A stretch of DNA of 64,000 nt, from contig JAPFBL010000569.1 in assembly GCA_026182355.1 (NCBI GenBank), positions 62,001 to 126,000 on the forward strand, written 5' to 3'. The DNA comes from Hermatobates lingyangjiaoensis (Eukaryota > Arthropoda > Insecta > Hemiptera > Hermatobatidae). The notes below the pieces were generated by a model. The model worked only from the letters and a program-made list of their open reading frames with translations. It was not told the DNA's origin and made no database searches. Position numbers and translations under genes: made by a program. Positions 47,590 through 59,400 of the stretch are shown piece by piece. The first letter of the stretch is position 1. Each line of letters opens with the position of its first letter.

Positions 47590-47770
47590 GAGCACACACA
47601 TAAGAAATGAGAAGAAAGACTAAGATCTTTCTTAACAGCATTCGTAACAAGCGATCTTCGTCAGATTCAAATCCCAACTGTTCTTAAGATCTTAGACTTA
47701 TTTCTCATTTCTTATTGTGGTTTGGACGTTGATTGCTATATCACGTGTTTATTGTGAAATCTTTTTTTAA
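47590..47770. repeat. PLE terminal repeat inverted pair, decayed
   Basis: Arms contain AAGACTAAGATCTTTC and ATTTCTTATTGTGGTTTGGA. Cores are mutated. A 3' flank ATCACGTGTTTATTGTGAAA follows as in the other copies. Confidence 0.65.
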
Positions 47771-47839
47771 TATATTAATAATAATATATTAATAAGAAGT
47801 TTAATATTATTAATAAATCTTGTGTATAATAGTTTAAAG

Positions 47840-48120
47840 ATGGGTTTCTTGAGGACTTTTCGCCTAAAGAAATCCCAATTCTGTTTATGCGCCGACGTTT
47901 CGCCAAAAATTTTTCGGCGTTTTTAAGGCTAAAAACAATTTATAACGACATAAGTAGTGAGGAAATGTGGATGTATTTGTTTTCACTACTTATGTCGTTA
48001 AATAAATTATTTTTAGCCTTGAAAATGCCAAACAATTTTTGGCGAAACGTCAGCGTTTAAAGAGGAATGTAGTTTCATCAGACTAAAAATTCTCAAGAAA
48101 CCTATCTTTAAATTTTAAGA
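47840..48120. repeat. PLE-type inverted pair with GAAACGTC motif
   Basis: Plus arm 48010-48055: GCC, TTGAAAA, TGCCAAA...TTTGGC hairpin, GAAACGTC, AGC. The inverted arm at 47885-47935 has AACGCCG/TGGCGAAACGTCGGC. The core region is again not CTGANGA. Confidence 0.6.
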
Positions 48121-48424
48121 ATCAGTAGTCGATAAGTTATATTAATATATATATGGAGTTGACTGTCGTCCTTCCGTCAATTCACATCTTCTCCTGAGGA
48201 CAACCGCCATAACGATCGAAATATTGAAAAGTGAGTCATTGTTATGCTTCTTTTTATGTGTCACAGTTTATTTTAAGTATATATAAATATATATGGATTA
48301 ATTTATCACAATGAAACAAATTTGGAAACAATGCTCCAACTCTAAGGCCTTTCGTCAACACATCGTCAGAGAGCAAGTGAAATAAAAAATAATAAATACT
48401 TGCTAACCTGGTTGATTGAAGTTT

Positions 48425-49023
48425 CTAGAATTGTTGGTAACCCTGAACCTGTTTTAATGATGAAGAAGTTTTCATCTGTTTAATTATTCCACTAATCAAA
48501 ACTTCATTTAATTTATAAACTCCTAGGCTATTGTTCATTATGAGTGCACTTTCCACAATATTTCTTCTTCTATCCGAAGACACAAATATTAATTCATTTG
48601 CTTCATTCCAGTTAATCACATGATTACTGTTTGTGATGTGCATGAACAAGGCACTCTTTTCGTCTTCTCTTCTGATCGAATATTTGTGTTGTTTTATCCT
48701 TGTAAGAAGACCTTTGCTCGTCTGTCCAATGTAAGACATTTCGCAGTCAGTACATGGCATCCTGTATACACAACAGTCCTTTCTTTTGGCATATTATTGA
48801 CAGGTCCGTTAAACAAGTTACCATCATTACTGAACACAACAGAAACGTCCAACTTTTTCATAAATGAAGGCATATCTTTCAAACAAGGACTGTATGGAAT
48901 GACTAACAAATTCCTTCTTGTGAACTGTTCTTTATTATTTAATATCATGGATTGTTTCACCTTTTTGATCAATATGATCAAACCACAATATGAAATGGGA
49001 AAAAAATAATATCTTTCAACCAT
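48425..49023 (-). pseudogene. Penelope-like element GIY-YIG fragment in cadherin intron 5
   Basis: The minus-strand frame ending at 48425 reads MPCTDCEMSYIGQTSKGLL, TRIKQHKYSIRRED, SALFMHITNSNHVINW and RRRNIVESALIM. The preceding frame (48694-49023) reads KEQFTRRNLLVIPYSPCLK and SVVFSNDGNLFNGPVNN, giving the RT-to-nuclease linker. A frameshift separates them. CxxC before YIGQT matches other PLE nucleases. This is a different family from the 9.6-kb copy. It abuts the inverted terminal-repeat pair at 48965-49165. Confidence 0.82.
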
Positions 49024-49165
49024 AACAAGCAGTCTTCGTCAGAGTCAAAGACACAACTCTGACGAAGACCGCTTCTTACGGTTGAAAGATGTTAGTCTTT
49101 TTTTTTCATTTCATATTGTGGTTTGATCATTGATTATTATTTCACGTGTTTATGTGAAATATTAT
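48965..49165. repeat. PLE terminal repeat inverted pair
   Basis: Both arms keep CTGACGA. The plus arm (49060-49105) reads CTGACGA, hairpin, GAAAGATGTT, so its palindrome is broken. The minus arm (48995-49050) reads GACTCTGACGA, hairpin, GAAAGATATT. It lies 50 bases from cadherin exon 5. Confidence 0.7.
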
Positions 49166-49212
49166 ATATATAAAATTAATTGCATTGTTGAGAAGAACTA
49201 AAATCGACTCAC

Positions 49213-49353
49213 CAGCTGGTACCTCGTCAGATCCTCCCTGTCCAGCCTCCTGATGACAGTTATCACTCCTGACTTATCGTTGATTCCAAACTGTCTCAGG
49301 TCATTACCTGATATAATTGAGTAAGAAACCGGCTCGTTTTCAGGATCAATAGC
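49213..49353 (-). CDS. Cadherin exon 5
   Basis: 141 bp, 47 residues, phase 0. AIDPENEPVSYSI, FGINDKSGVITV and LDREDLTRYQL are the successive signature segments of one EC repeat. The donor is CTG|GTGAGT. A PLE fragment lies in the intron just downstream (48425-49023). Confidence 0.93.
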
Positions 49354-49494
49354 CTAAAAATACAAAATATCCAAATGAATATTCTATAACATTTGAATAT
49401 AAAAATCAGTTAACCGAGAACAGAAACTCCTCAGGATGTTTAATGAAATTTTATTCATGTAAAAAATAAATGATTTTCTTCACTTTTAAATGAT

Positions 49495-49727
49495 TTATTG
49501 TTTTACTAAATATACTTACTGTGTATATATCTTGAATCATACTGTATCAAAATACTTGCATGCTATATCAAAAGCTTGGGACCATATAAGAATCTTTGTT
49601 TTCATGACTTAATAACAAGAAACAGCAATAACAGTTATTCCTGTCAATCACACTTAGTGAATACAGTTTTTATTAATTGTCGCAATAATTTCTTAACACC
49701 GAGTGACGTAAGGGGTCACGGGTCGTC
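49495..49727 (+). repeat. Helitron-like 3' end with hairpin and CTAG
   Basis: Shares its body with 2371-2500. It ends with a GC-rich hairpin (GTGAC..GTCAC, 49702-49718), then GGGTCGTCTAG followed by T. A hairpin about 10 bases before CTRR and insertion next to T is the Helitron 3' signature. Confidence 0.6.
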
Positions 49728-50575
49728 TAGTATAATATAATAGTAACATATAAAAATCACGATACCAAAGCACTACTATTGCTAATAATTCAGTTTATTA
49801 ATTGTATTAATTTTATTTTTATCAACCACAACGCTTAAGCTCGCTGATTTAATTGATATTTTCCTGTAATAAGTATCTACTGTTCAGGAATTTTGCTTAA
49901 ATCGTTTTACAATAAACACTCTATAGTACTATTGAAATAGAATATATAATATTGCTCCAACACAATTTACAAAGTATCTAAAGGCTCTTAAAACTTTGAA
50001 AGAATACTATAAAGTTCTTAATGCACAATGGGTAAACAAAAAAGTTTTTCCTGGAGTTTTGAAGTTTATAAAGAGTTTCTGTCCCCATCAGGGTGTAACG
50101 TAAAAAGATGTTTATTAAAAGTTGAATGGATTCTTCGCAATAAAATCAAACTATATTTATTTTACATAAAAAAAATAAACTACTAAATAAACTACTATGT
50201 TTTAATTTAAAGATATTGGCAAGTTTTTCAATTTTAAAACTTCAAAACCACCTCTTACTTCAGTTGGCCTTAGGCATTATTTGTCAACAAATCGTAGCCA
50301 TTTAAAAGGTAATGCCTTGTAATAGCACAATAAACGTTCACAAGTTTTCACATCTTTTAAACAAAGTCACAATATTCATTTATAGTTAGCTTCAATTTGT
50401 ATAAGAGATAATTAAAGGGTTAATGACAAATTTTCCGTATGATTTGTTTTTAATTATTCCTATAAAAGTTCATTAGTTTCCTTCTCAAGTTAATTTTCAG
50501 TTGGATGAACATTTTAGGTTAAGTTAAACCTGGTTGTGTGAGGCCTGTATTGCGTTCCCTTCCTTGAAGAAGAAA

Positions 50576-51178
50576 CAGTGACAGAGCAACCACTTTTGCT
50601 GCCCTGGGCGGTCGTAAGATCCCCCCCCCCCCCCGCCCAAACACACAGTACGTTGATAATCCGTTAACTTTCCAAATTACAAAAATATATTTAAAGAAAA
50701 CAGAAAATATTTATTTTCATGGACTTTGGATCAAGGATCTAATTTTAGACTGCTATTTTAGTCCAAACTTTCATATTATTACACTACTCATATACATATA
50801 CAGTCAGCGTCATGAAAGGAAACCAAAGATTTTTCAAAATAAAAACATATAATTCAAATCTTAAAAAAAAAGTTGTTAAATTACATTAACTGGTAACTCA
50901 AACATATATAATAAACTTACAATCACTTTAAAAAAATTGTTTCGAAAAATTTAAAATACATTTATTTTTAATTTACCAATATTACAGTTCAAAAATACGT
51001 TTACAAACAGTATTACACACATAAAACATAAATGTAAGTACGATCTTAAAAACCTCATTTTGGTAAAAAAATTTGAAATTTTTATGATTTTAATTTTTTC
51101 TTTTCTATTTTCTATTTTTACACCCTCAAAATGCTGCCCAGGGGGTGCCCCCCCCCCCCCCCCCGTGCTACGCCACTG
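50576..51178. mobile_element. Non-autonomous hAT-like element with perfect target duplication
   Basis: 603 bp flanked on both sides by AGAAGAAA (50568-50575 and 51179-51186). The ends are CAGTGACAGAGC and, inverted, CAGTGGCGTAGC. C-runs of about 14-15 bases lie just inside both ends. An 8-bp duplication with CAGTG ends is hAT-like. No ORF. Confidence 0.82.
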
Positions 51179-51985
51179 AGAAGAAAACGAGTTGGCATAG
51201 AGATAATTATTACTCTGTAAATCTGTTTTTTCTCGTAAAAACTTATGCTGTGTTCGACAATTTTAAACCTTGTCTGCACTCCTTTTGAAGGATGAAATGA
51301 CCCAGTACGGTCAAACACACATAGCTTTATATGTGATAAAGCACGATTCGTGTTTTATAATTGTCCTTTAAAATGCAACTCAGCTATAAATCAGATGAAA
51401 CAATCACAAGCATTTTAAGGACATAAAATAACCTTGAGTCATTCTCCTTTATTTAAATATTTTTGTTTTGTTTCTCTTTGATTAATTTCTTTCATTTCTT
51501 GTTTCCACATCTATTTCATCATAATTAATTTTGACATGAAATTAATTATATTTATAAAACAATTTTAAAAGACTGAACATCTTTTTGTTTTGTTTTATTT
51601 AAACGTTTTAATTAAAAAAATATTAATTGAAAATATTAATTTAATTTCTTTATCTACTTTTTAATGATTTGAATTGTACTTCTGAAACATACACATATAA
51701 TAAAGAAGTAAATTATAATTTATTAGAATTGAACAGGAAAAAAAAACATTTTGCTTATTAAATTTGATTCATTTGTATTATGGAGTTTGTTGATTAAATC
51801 CGGTTAATTTCATACACATAATATATCTGGAGTTATATAGCCACGAGGAGTATTCTTAAGTCTTTACTATTATTGGCGCTGTAGATTTGAAATTAGTTCT
51901 CATGAGACATTATTACATATTACAAACAAAGAAAAGTAAAAACTTTAAAAATGAGAATAGAAATCAAAGGGGAAGGAACACTCAC

Positions 51986-52036
51986 TTGAATGGTTGCTAC
52001 TGTAGAGTTTATGGCAGCTCCTTCGCTAACAGTGAA
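51986..52036 (-). CDS. Cadherin micro-exon 4
   Basis: 51 bp, 17 residues: FTVSEGAAINSTVATIQ. This is the second strand of an EC repeat (V.E.A..GT.V..I.A). It fits exactly between exon 3 (PSYQ) and exon 5 (AIDPENEPVSY) with phase 0 on both sides. Acceptor is TTTCAG, donor CAA|GTGAGT. It is too short to be found as an ORF and was recognised from the repeat pattern. Confidence 0.88.
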
Positions 52037-52194
52037 CTGAAACAAAAACATCAAATTAATCAGTTTATATATATATACACTAGCCGTTGCGTCTACAACG
52101 TGCTTGGTCTCCCTTTCTCTTTTCTCCTGAAGACGGATTGCCCGAAAATTTGAGTTTGTAAGTGTGTTTCTTTACTTTGTGTGCTATCTATCTT

Positions 52195-52470
52195 CAATTT
52201 TGAACTGTTAAATATATATATATAACAGTATATATATACTGTTACATAGATTTGTAACCTCCTTGTTGTCTTGATGTTTTCTATTCATTATGTTAGCTAT
52301 GTAATAATTCGCGACTAGATTGTTTGTAATAATTATTGTTAGTGTTTTTCCTTAAGTTAAGTTGTTTAATCGTCATATTGTAAATCCCTGAAGATGGTCA
52401 AAGTGACCGAAACGTTGGAATAATTTAATGTATAGTTTGTTTTTAGTTAGGTTTAGAGTGTATTATTCGA
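52195..52470 (+). repeat. PLE terminal repeat, ACGT-type hammerhead-like
   Basis: At 52385-52418: TCC, CTGAAGA, T, hairpin GGTC/GACC, GAAACGTT, GGA. The PLE N-terminal ORF (52479) starts 60 bases later, which shows the motif belongs to the element's 5' leader. Confidence 0.75.
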
Positions 52471-52478
52471 TTACTACT

Positions 52479-52675
52479 ATGGAACTCAAGAATAAATCTT
52501 TCGGAGAGTTAGTGTTTAGTTTACCCGAAGAGTTAAAAACCAAGTTTAGAAAACTGGAGAAATTAAATAAAAAACGAACGAAAATGAAGATTGGCATACT
52601 CTTTAATAAAACTTGTCTAAATGAAGGTCTGCTCCCAAAATATACTAATATATATATATATATATACAATTAAAA
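52479..52675 (+). pseudogene. PLE N-terminal ORF fragment
   Basis: MELKNKSFGELVFSLPEELK, then FRKLEKLNKKRTKMKIGILF, NKTCLNEGLLPKYTNIYIYI. The first 65 residues are open and in frame from the start codon. The frame enters a (TA)n tract at TNIY. It is the best-preserved N-terminal piece in the window. Confidence 0.78.
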
Positions 52676-52852
52676 GAAACGGTCCAGCGGACTTTTTTAA
52701 AATAAAAAAGTTCTAGTACTAGTACCGCCCTGTCTTCCTGCGGGACTCTTCGCTCTTCGCTCTTCACACCTCCTGATGACGACGATGGTCGAAATATCGA
52801 TGTGAGTTATGTCTGTGTCTTTCTGTGTGTTTCCTTCGTTTTGAATTTATTT

Positions 52853-52860
<8 letters not shown>
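52676..52860 (+). repeat. PLE terminal repeat, ATAT-type hammerhead-like
   Basis: At 52767-52808: CACCTC, CTGATGA, C, hairpin GAC/GTC around GATG, GAAATATC, GATGTG. It is nearly identical to 62930-63240. TA tract follows. Confidence 0.75.
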
Positions 52861-52876
<16 letters not shown>

Positions 52877-52889
<13 letters not shown>

Positions 52890-53115
52890 TTGAAAGCAAT
52901 CATCATTCAAATATATATTGTTAAATAACTTCCCATATGTTTATACCCATATTGTTTACACCTTGTACTTTTTTCTTTTTGCATATTTATCCAATTTTTG
53001 CCTCTTAGGGTATTTTCTCGACTATTCGTTAATGCTTTCGGAAATTTGAAAAAGTTTGAACAAAACAGACACAAGCCAAATATGGGACGTTATTTAACAA
53101 TATATATATGTATAT
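52877..53115. pseudogene. Two facing PLE N-terminal fragments
   Basis: Minus strand 52877-52990: GKLFNNIYLNDD and a following LSTF|IYIY junction to TA. Plus strand 53030-53115: FGNLKKFEQNRHKPNMGRYL frame and, shifted, TLFNNIYMYI into TA. Together they repeat the inverted-pair pattern. Confidence 0.6.
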
Positions 53116-54019
53116 ATTTCAGTTCTATATACCTAAATAATTATACAGTTAAAACTCTGAAAAAGAAACAGACTCAGTATGCAAATCCAGTAGGGGTATA
53201 ACTGATATATCATTTGTTAGAGAATGATTTAAACTCCTTATAGAACAGATGTTTAATAGTTTTCGCTGGTTGGAGAAGTCTTTCAGAAAATGACAAGGTC
53301 CGAATAAAGTAGGTGTATAAATGCTATTAACTTGGTTTAACTTTATAAGTTACTGTATGGTAGTGATGGTATGCCTACCATACTATGTATAGGTTACTGT
53401 ATGCCTATATGGTAGTGATATGAGAGTAGGTAATCTTGCTTTGTTGTCAATGTAAAAGAGTCGAGTGGAGTTTTTCAGAGCAGGTTTGCCTATGCTCTGG
53501 GTTTTTTTGTCCCTGAACAGAACACTGATTCCTCTTCAGGCTTCTGTTTCGCAGATAAACTAAACTCTAGTTAGAAGTGAAGTGAAGGCAACATTGCATC
53601 ATTCTATCACATTTTCATAAGTAGTAAAAGGTTACTGAGTGCATTGTAAATGAAAATAATAATAAATACCGATCGAATAACAGATTTTACCACATTACTG
53701 AAAAAAAATTCACCAATAAGTCATTTTACCAGTTCCAAAATTACGAAATATCTGGTTTGATTTTCTCTTTGGAGTTATAAGTTATGGCATACTGAAGTTT
53801 ATTTAGAGTACCTTTTATATTTGACGTATAGGATATACAGGTAAAGGTACTAGCACATGATTTTTCAATTATAACTTTGACTAAAATCTAGATTTGGCAA
53901 AGCTAGAAACTTGGTTATGTATGGTGACAACAGCAAGCATGATAACTACACGATTATTTGACCTTGAAAGAATAACTTTTTAACCAGATTTGGCAATAAA
54001 TACGTGAAAAATTCGTCAG
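53116..54019. other. Cadherin intron, no gene seen
   Basis: A small local duplication around GTTACTGTATG..GGTAGTGAT at 53350-53425. Nothing else. Confidence 0.5.
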
Positions 54020-54260
54020 ATTAAGTTTACCTCTGACAAAGACTACTTGTTACGGTTGAACGACCTTAGTCTTCTTTCTGATTTCTTATTGTGGTTTGGA
54101 CTTTGAATGACTCTTCATCACGTTTTATGACACATACTCTGTACAAAAATATTTCACAATAAACATGTGAAATATAAATCCAGTCTAAAGAACAGTAAGA
54201 TTACTGTTACCAGAAAAAAATTACTACGATCTTTCAACCAGAAACAACTGATTCTTTCTT
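54020..54260. repeat. Decayed PLE terminal repeats
   Basis: CTCTGACAAAGACTACTTGT, then GTTGAACGACC and TTATTGTGGTTTGGA on the plus strand. A minus-strand relative (ACGATCTTTCAACCAG) lies at 54215-54240. Confidence 0.6.
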
Positions 54261-54944
54261 CACAGTCCAAACTGACACTAGAGTATTAGGGGGTAACTAT
54301 AAGGCTGCTCTGAGTAAGAGAGAGAGGGTAAGGAAAGATAAGGAGGGAGAATGATGATGAAAACGTAAGAGTGGGTGAGAAATATAGAGAGCAAGAGAAA
54401 TTGAATGAAAAAGAAAAGGATAGAGAGAAGGAGAAAGGTGATAAGAGATTAAGGCAGAGCGGAAGGTAAGGTGAAAGGAGACTGATTTAGAGAGAGTAAG
54501 TTTCATACCAGCCTTTCCTCTCTAAGAGATAAAAACTTCTTCGCTTCTAACCGTTATTGCTCCTTTAAAATAATACTCAATACCCAAGAGGTCTTACACA
54601 TGGTCATATCCTGGTGCTAAATCTGTCGTAAAAGTCTTTCACCTCGCAAGCCTTTCCTACGATATACCTTACATTCCACAGACACCTAACCAGTTCCTAA
54701 TACCATGACCTAGCATATACTAAAGATTTTTTTTTTAATTTTTCCTGATTTGTTTAATCCTAAAATTATAGAGCTTATTATTCATCTACTTCCATATTTA
54801 AATGACAGCTATATATTTCATGTTATTGTATTCAATATTAATATATTAATTTTAAAAGTGTTAATTTAAATTTAGATTTTACATAACATAAGGTAAGTAT
54901 ATAAGTTTTAAAATTAATACCCTGAAAATGTCATCCTTAGGTTA

Positions 54945-55256
54945 TGTTAGGTTACATTGCAGTGACAGTTTAACAAGGGAATATACATAGGCCGAACATT
55001 GGCCCTTTGTGATACCAAACAAAGAAAATGATTCTACTTTGGGAGTCCTAAATTTTGCCTAACTCAAGTGTATTCCGCACAGGGATTTTTAACGAGTATC
55101 TGACAGGTTCGGAAGCAACGGCTTAACCTCTCTGAGGACAAGGAGTTCAGATTTATTCACCTCCCACGTAAGTAAATGGAGGGCCAGAGTGGGTATTGAA
55201 CCCCGGACCTACCAGTTCGGAGACCAGCACGTTACCAATGAGTTAACCTTGTCCCC
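54945..55256 (-). repeat. tRNA-derived SINE, second copy
   Basis: Same layout as the SINE at 45.5 kb: A-box-like GTTAACTCATTGG, B-box-like GGGTTCAATACCC, then the shared body (CCAAACAAAG, GGGAGTCCTAAATTTT). More mutated in both boxes. Confidence 0.8.
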
Positions 55257-55956
55257 TATATATCATCCTTTTCTTTAGGTTTACCACACGCGCATGATTC
55301 TTTTTAAACGAAAAAAAATTAAGAAGATTTTAATATAATTTTAATACAAAAATTAGTGTTATTAGTTTTAAGTGTTATATATTTAGCTTATTATTACTCA
55401 AAGTTTATGAAAAGGCATATATTTTGTAAAACAAGAATAGGAGAAAAGCAAAAGAAAGTTGCATAAGTAAGGACCAATGAAAGTCCACCCATCTGAACCG
55501 GCAAACATCAAAGAAAGCTACTGCTTTTAATAAACTGGGAATATTGCTATGACCACGGCTTTCATCTTTTGTTAATCTAGACTGATTCAGTATTGGCAAG
55601 GCATAGAAAAGCCAAGGTCCCACCAGCAGATCATTCATATGAATGTGCTTCCTTACATTTCATCTTCAACAGATCCCTTGAAAAAAAAAAAGATAAAATT
55701 CCACCTTTTTCAAGACTGCTTTCAAACATATTTCATTTGGATCAATAGACGATTTTTTTTTTGAGATTTTCCTTTTCTTTTTCTGACATGAAAGATTACA
55801 TAAAATGAACTCATTCAAATGGAGATGTGTACAAAAATTTGTTTTCCTTGGAAATAATATGAATATAGTCTTGTTTAGAATGAGGGGAAGAAACATCAAA
55901 TCTCTAAACAGAAGTTTTGGTGGAGAGTGGAGACATTTATTTAACATTCCATAGTG

Positions 55957-56634
55957 CAGAGTTTTTCAAACCTTTTTCGACGCGGAACCCTTTTTGGTTC
56001 CAGTAACTTTCCGGGAAACCCATACAATCATAATATAAATATTTTCATATGCCTTTTTAAATAGTATATATGTTTAAAAAGAATTAAAAAAGTAATATTA
56101 CTGCAATGTGTATTTTCCGAATAAAAATTCAAAACTAAAAGATTTTAATTTTCATGTTTTCGTCAAATAGATAACACATAAAACAGAATGACTAGCAATT
56201 TTAACATAGAGTTTCTTTTGTAATCATTTTTCGCTTTATAGTTGAGAGTTTAATTCTCAGGTTAGCCCCAACATTAAGTCTACTTCGGTATTTGGTTTCT
56301 ATGGCAGTTTAAAGGGAAAATCCAGTTTCACATAAGTAGGTAGTGGGAAATGGCAGCAATGTGTGAAGTGCTACTTTTGAAATAGCAAGAAATTCGGGAA
56401 TCAGATAGTTCCAAAAACTGACTAGTGATTCATCCTAAATATGAATAAAATTTTGACCACTTCTACTTATGGGTTTATATAAACATGATTCTATTTCATA
56501 GTTCACAAGAAATATGGAATAATCCATATCCACAAAAAAAAAATAGAAAAACGTTTTTCACGGAACCCCAGACAGTCCATTAAGGAACCCCTTGGTTCCA
56601 CGGAACCCAATTTGGGAACCTCTGTCATAGTGTT
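55957..56634. mobile_element. Non-autonomous hAT (Buster-like) element
   Basis: 678 bp. Ends are CAGAGTTTTTCAAACC and, inverted, CAGAGGTTCCCAAATTGG. Flanks CCATAGTG and TCATAGTG match at seven of eight positions and have the central TA typical of Buster targets. GGAACC-rich subterminal repeats occur at both ends. No ORF. Confidence 0.8.
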
Positions 56635-57569
56635 ATTGGAGTTATTTAGCGCAACTTAGTGTTCGAAACGCATCGATGATGTATAACATAATTTGTGTGG
56701 AGACTTGATGCATCTTCTCCTCATCATAATCATCAGTAAACACCATGCAATAAAGGATTGCATAGCTTACGAGTTAATACAGGTTTCATTTGATTCGATA
56801 GTTTTGTCACCTATTTTATGAAAGAAATTCGATAAGTTCGAAAAAGGAAAAAAAATGTTACACAATATTACATTTACTGTGACAATCTAGAGAAGTAAAC
56901 AAATACTTCCATTGTGCTATCTGTTAAATATTGATTAAACAATGACTTGATGAATTATTACAAGGCAATAACTGTAATGACAGTAGTCTTAGAAATCTAC
57001 TACCGATATTCCATATTACTACCATACTATAATTACAACAATTATACAGTTGCAATTATATAATATATTATATAATTAGTGGTAATTAAACAACTCTATA
57101 ACGTTTTTCATGGCTCGGATTAACCTCAAGGTGAATTGCATTATTCAATATATATTGAGCAGGATTTTTTTTATTGTACCCCCATACTTACAGTATTCAT
57201 GGACAAAAGTGTTCATTATTTATGACTGAAACCCATTAGCCATGAGCAAACCCTATTTACAGAAAAGCCCTTCAGTACTTGGTGTCACCCGGACGCGCGT
57301 CCGGCAACATTTATGGTCTCCAACCATCACCGCACCAGTGTGTTTTGTTTCCCTCTTTCATCTCCCCTGAAGACGGGACTTTCAGTAATCCGAAAATTAG
57401 AAAACTGTAAGTGTGTGTTTTTAATTTCTCTATGTTTCTTCATCAACACTGAACTTTAATACTACTTAAAATATTTCAATGTTGGTTCTTAGCCAAAAGC
57501 ATGTTTCCTGACTCCTGTTGCTATATATCTATAAGGTACCTAATAAGTTTCAAGTCGACTTTGGTGTAC

Positions 57570-57671
57570 CTGATAGGACGGCTGCTGGAAAGCTGGACTT
57601 CTTGTGTTTGGACCTGGGACTACGTTCACCTCCACAATTGTCTGACTCGACTTTCCTCCTGTATCCGTTGC
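57570..57671 (-). CDS. Cadherin exon 3
   Basis: 102 bp, 34 residues, phase 0. ATDTGGKSSQTIVEVNVV closes an EC repeat. The linker that follows (PGPNTRSPAF) lacks a DxNDN motif, so this junction probably binds fewer calcium ions. The repeat that starts here reads AFQQPSYQ and runs into exon 4. The donor is CAG|GTACAC. Confidence 0.9.
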
Positions 57672-57899
57672 CTAAAAACAATTAAATCATATACAGTTTT
57701 TCAAAGTTTTAGATAAAAATGCTTCGATATTTTTAACATGAACAATTTAGAAACGAATACAGCATCAACTTTTGGTAAATATACGTTAAGTTGTATTAAT
57801 CTGTAATTAATATTAACAAACCTGTAATATCATGCATAATCTATTCTTATATTTTCAACATAATATATAAATATATACAAATAATTCAGAGTAAACTGT

Positions 57900-58023
57900 A
57901 GGTACACAGTAAATAGAAAAACAACTAAAAGTCTCTAATTTTCTGTTTAACCGTCATCAGGACTGTGTACCTATAGTTTAATCTGAATCATTCGCTCTCC
58001 TTTGTGGATCGTTTTCTTGATGT

Positions 58024-58081
<58 letters not shown>

Positions 58082-58200
58082 TGATAAAAGTATCGACCGT
58101 GGAATAGAAACAAAACTAAAGTTTATCGGGACTCGATCAGTCCTTCAGGTTCAAGTTAAACTCTCATTGCCAACGTTTCGGTTTTTATTTAAAACCTTTT
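57900..58200. repeat. PLE-type repeats around (CA)n(TA)n
   Basis: A (CA)n at 58026-58053 passes into (TA)n to 58081. To its right, in inverse, lies the CTATTCCACGGTCGATAC repeat and a GAAACGTTGGC motif (minus; core text CTACGAAAAAGG). To its left is a decayed AATT-type motif (57925-57965). Confidence 0.65.
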
Positions 58201-58439
58201 TCGTAGACCTACAAAACAGAGGAAATATAAGAAATAATTCAATCATTCAAAAATCAAACATACATAAAAAGTGCAATTAGTTACAATTTAGAAATTACAA
58301 TAAAAATTTTGACAATAGGTTAGTGAGAGAACTTACAGAAGTATACATTTTGAAAAATTTTAATTTCTAAAAAATTTTAATAATTTTTTTTGACCTTGAA
58401 CAAGTTCAAGGGTCTTCAACCGTCTCTGAACGAGTGCGC

Positions 58440-58700
58440 TTGGTTTCCTTCTCTTATCTCTCCTGAAGACGGTTCAAACCGAAAATTAGAGACTGTAAGT
58501 GAGTGCCTTTGATTTCTCTTTGTTTCTTTTTCTACATTGAACTATATTTGTCCGTTTCAGATCGTATTTCCAACGAAAAAGTATATATATGAGTCTTATT
58601 TTTCACAAAAGTGAAAAGTGAGTCTTTGTTGTGTTTCTGTTTATGTGTCACTGCTTATTTTAATTGGTATACATATATATATATATATATACATTTCTAT
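58440..58700 (+). repeat. PLE terminal repeat, AATT-type hammerhead-like, intact core
   Basis: At 58459-58492: TCTC, CTGAAGA, C, hairpin GGTT/AACC, GAAAATTA, GAGA. Stem I (TCTC/GAGA), the core, GAAA and the AATT palindrome with UUA at the cut site all fit the hammerhead scheme. It is the clearest copy of this family here. (TA)n follows at 58668-58692. Confidence 0.75.
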
Positions 58701-59214
58701 TGTAGTTTAAACATTGATATATACGTATAATATATAATTATAATAACATTATTATTTATTTTAATATATAAATAATTAAAATAATTGCTGCCTGTGATGT
58801 AATGGATATAAATGATTCAAGACTATTACAAGAGTTGGACGGAATAGGGCGAAGCAGCACAATAAGTGAAGACGTGTCGTCGTATCTGGTGAATTTATTA
58901 CAAGTTTGCTCAAGTTGTATTTGTCTTTCACAGCCTCTACATTGGTAAAACAGATCTCGCTCACCCACCACTCTCCCATTAGAGTCCCTAGTTTTACAAC
59001 AACTTGAATGTAACTACATTCCCTTTTCACAATCAACCTTCAACTATAACTTAACTTCAAATGGGTCAATTGAAACTTTCTTGAAAAAAAAAAAGAAAAA
59101 AAGTCGCAATACAAACAGCTGATTCATTACTTGTGCAATCCATTATAATGGTATAGTGTGGTATTTACACTGGTATAGTGTGGTATTTATTCACTCCGAT
59201 ATTCTTAAGTTCAC

Positions 59215-59400
59215 AGATTTTTTTTTTAGAAGCTAACCTGAAGAAGAACACTAAGTGTTCGAAAGACGTTGCCACTTTCATATGATATTTATTCACTACG
59301 ATATTCTTAAAGCTCACAGATATGTATTTCTTCTTAGAAGTTAACCTGAAGAAGAAACTAAGTGTTCGAAACGCGTTGTTAGTTTCATATTAAACTTTTT
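59215..59400 (+). repeat. Two tandem copies of an ACGCGT-type repeat
   Basis: Copies at 59234-59290 and 59344-59400 each read AACCTGAAGAAG, then AACAC..GTGTTCGAAA and ACGTTG or ACGCGTTG. Period about 110 bp. The second has lost three bases in the hairpin. Confidence 0.65.
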
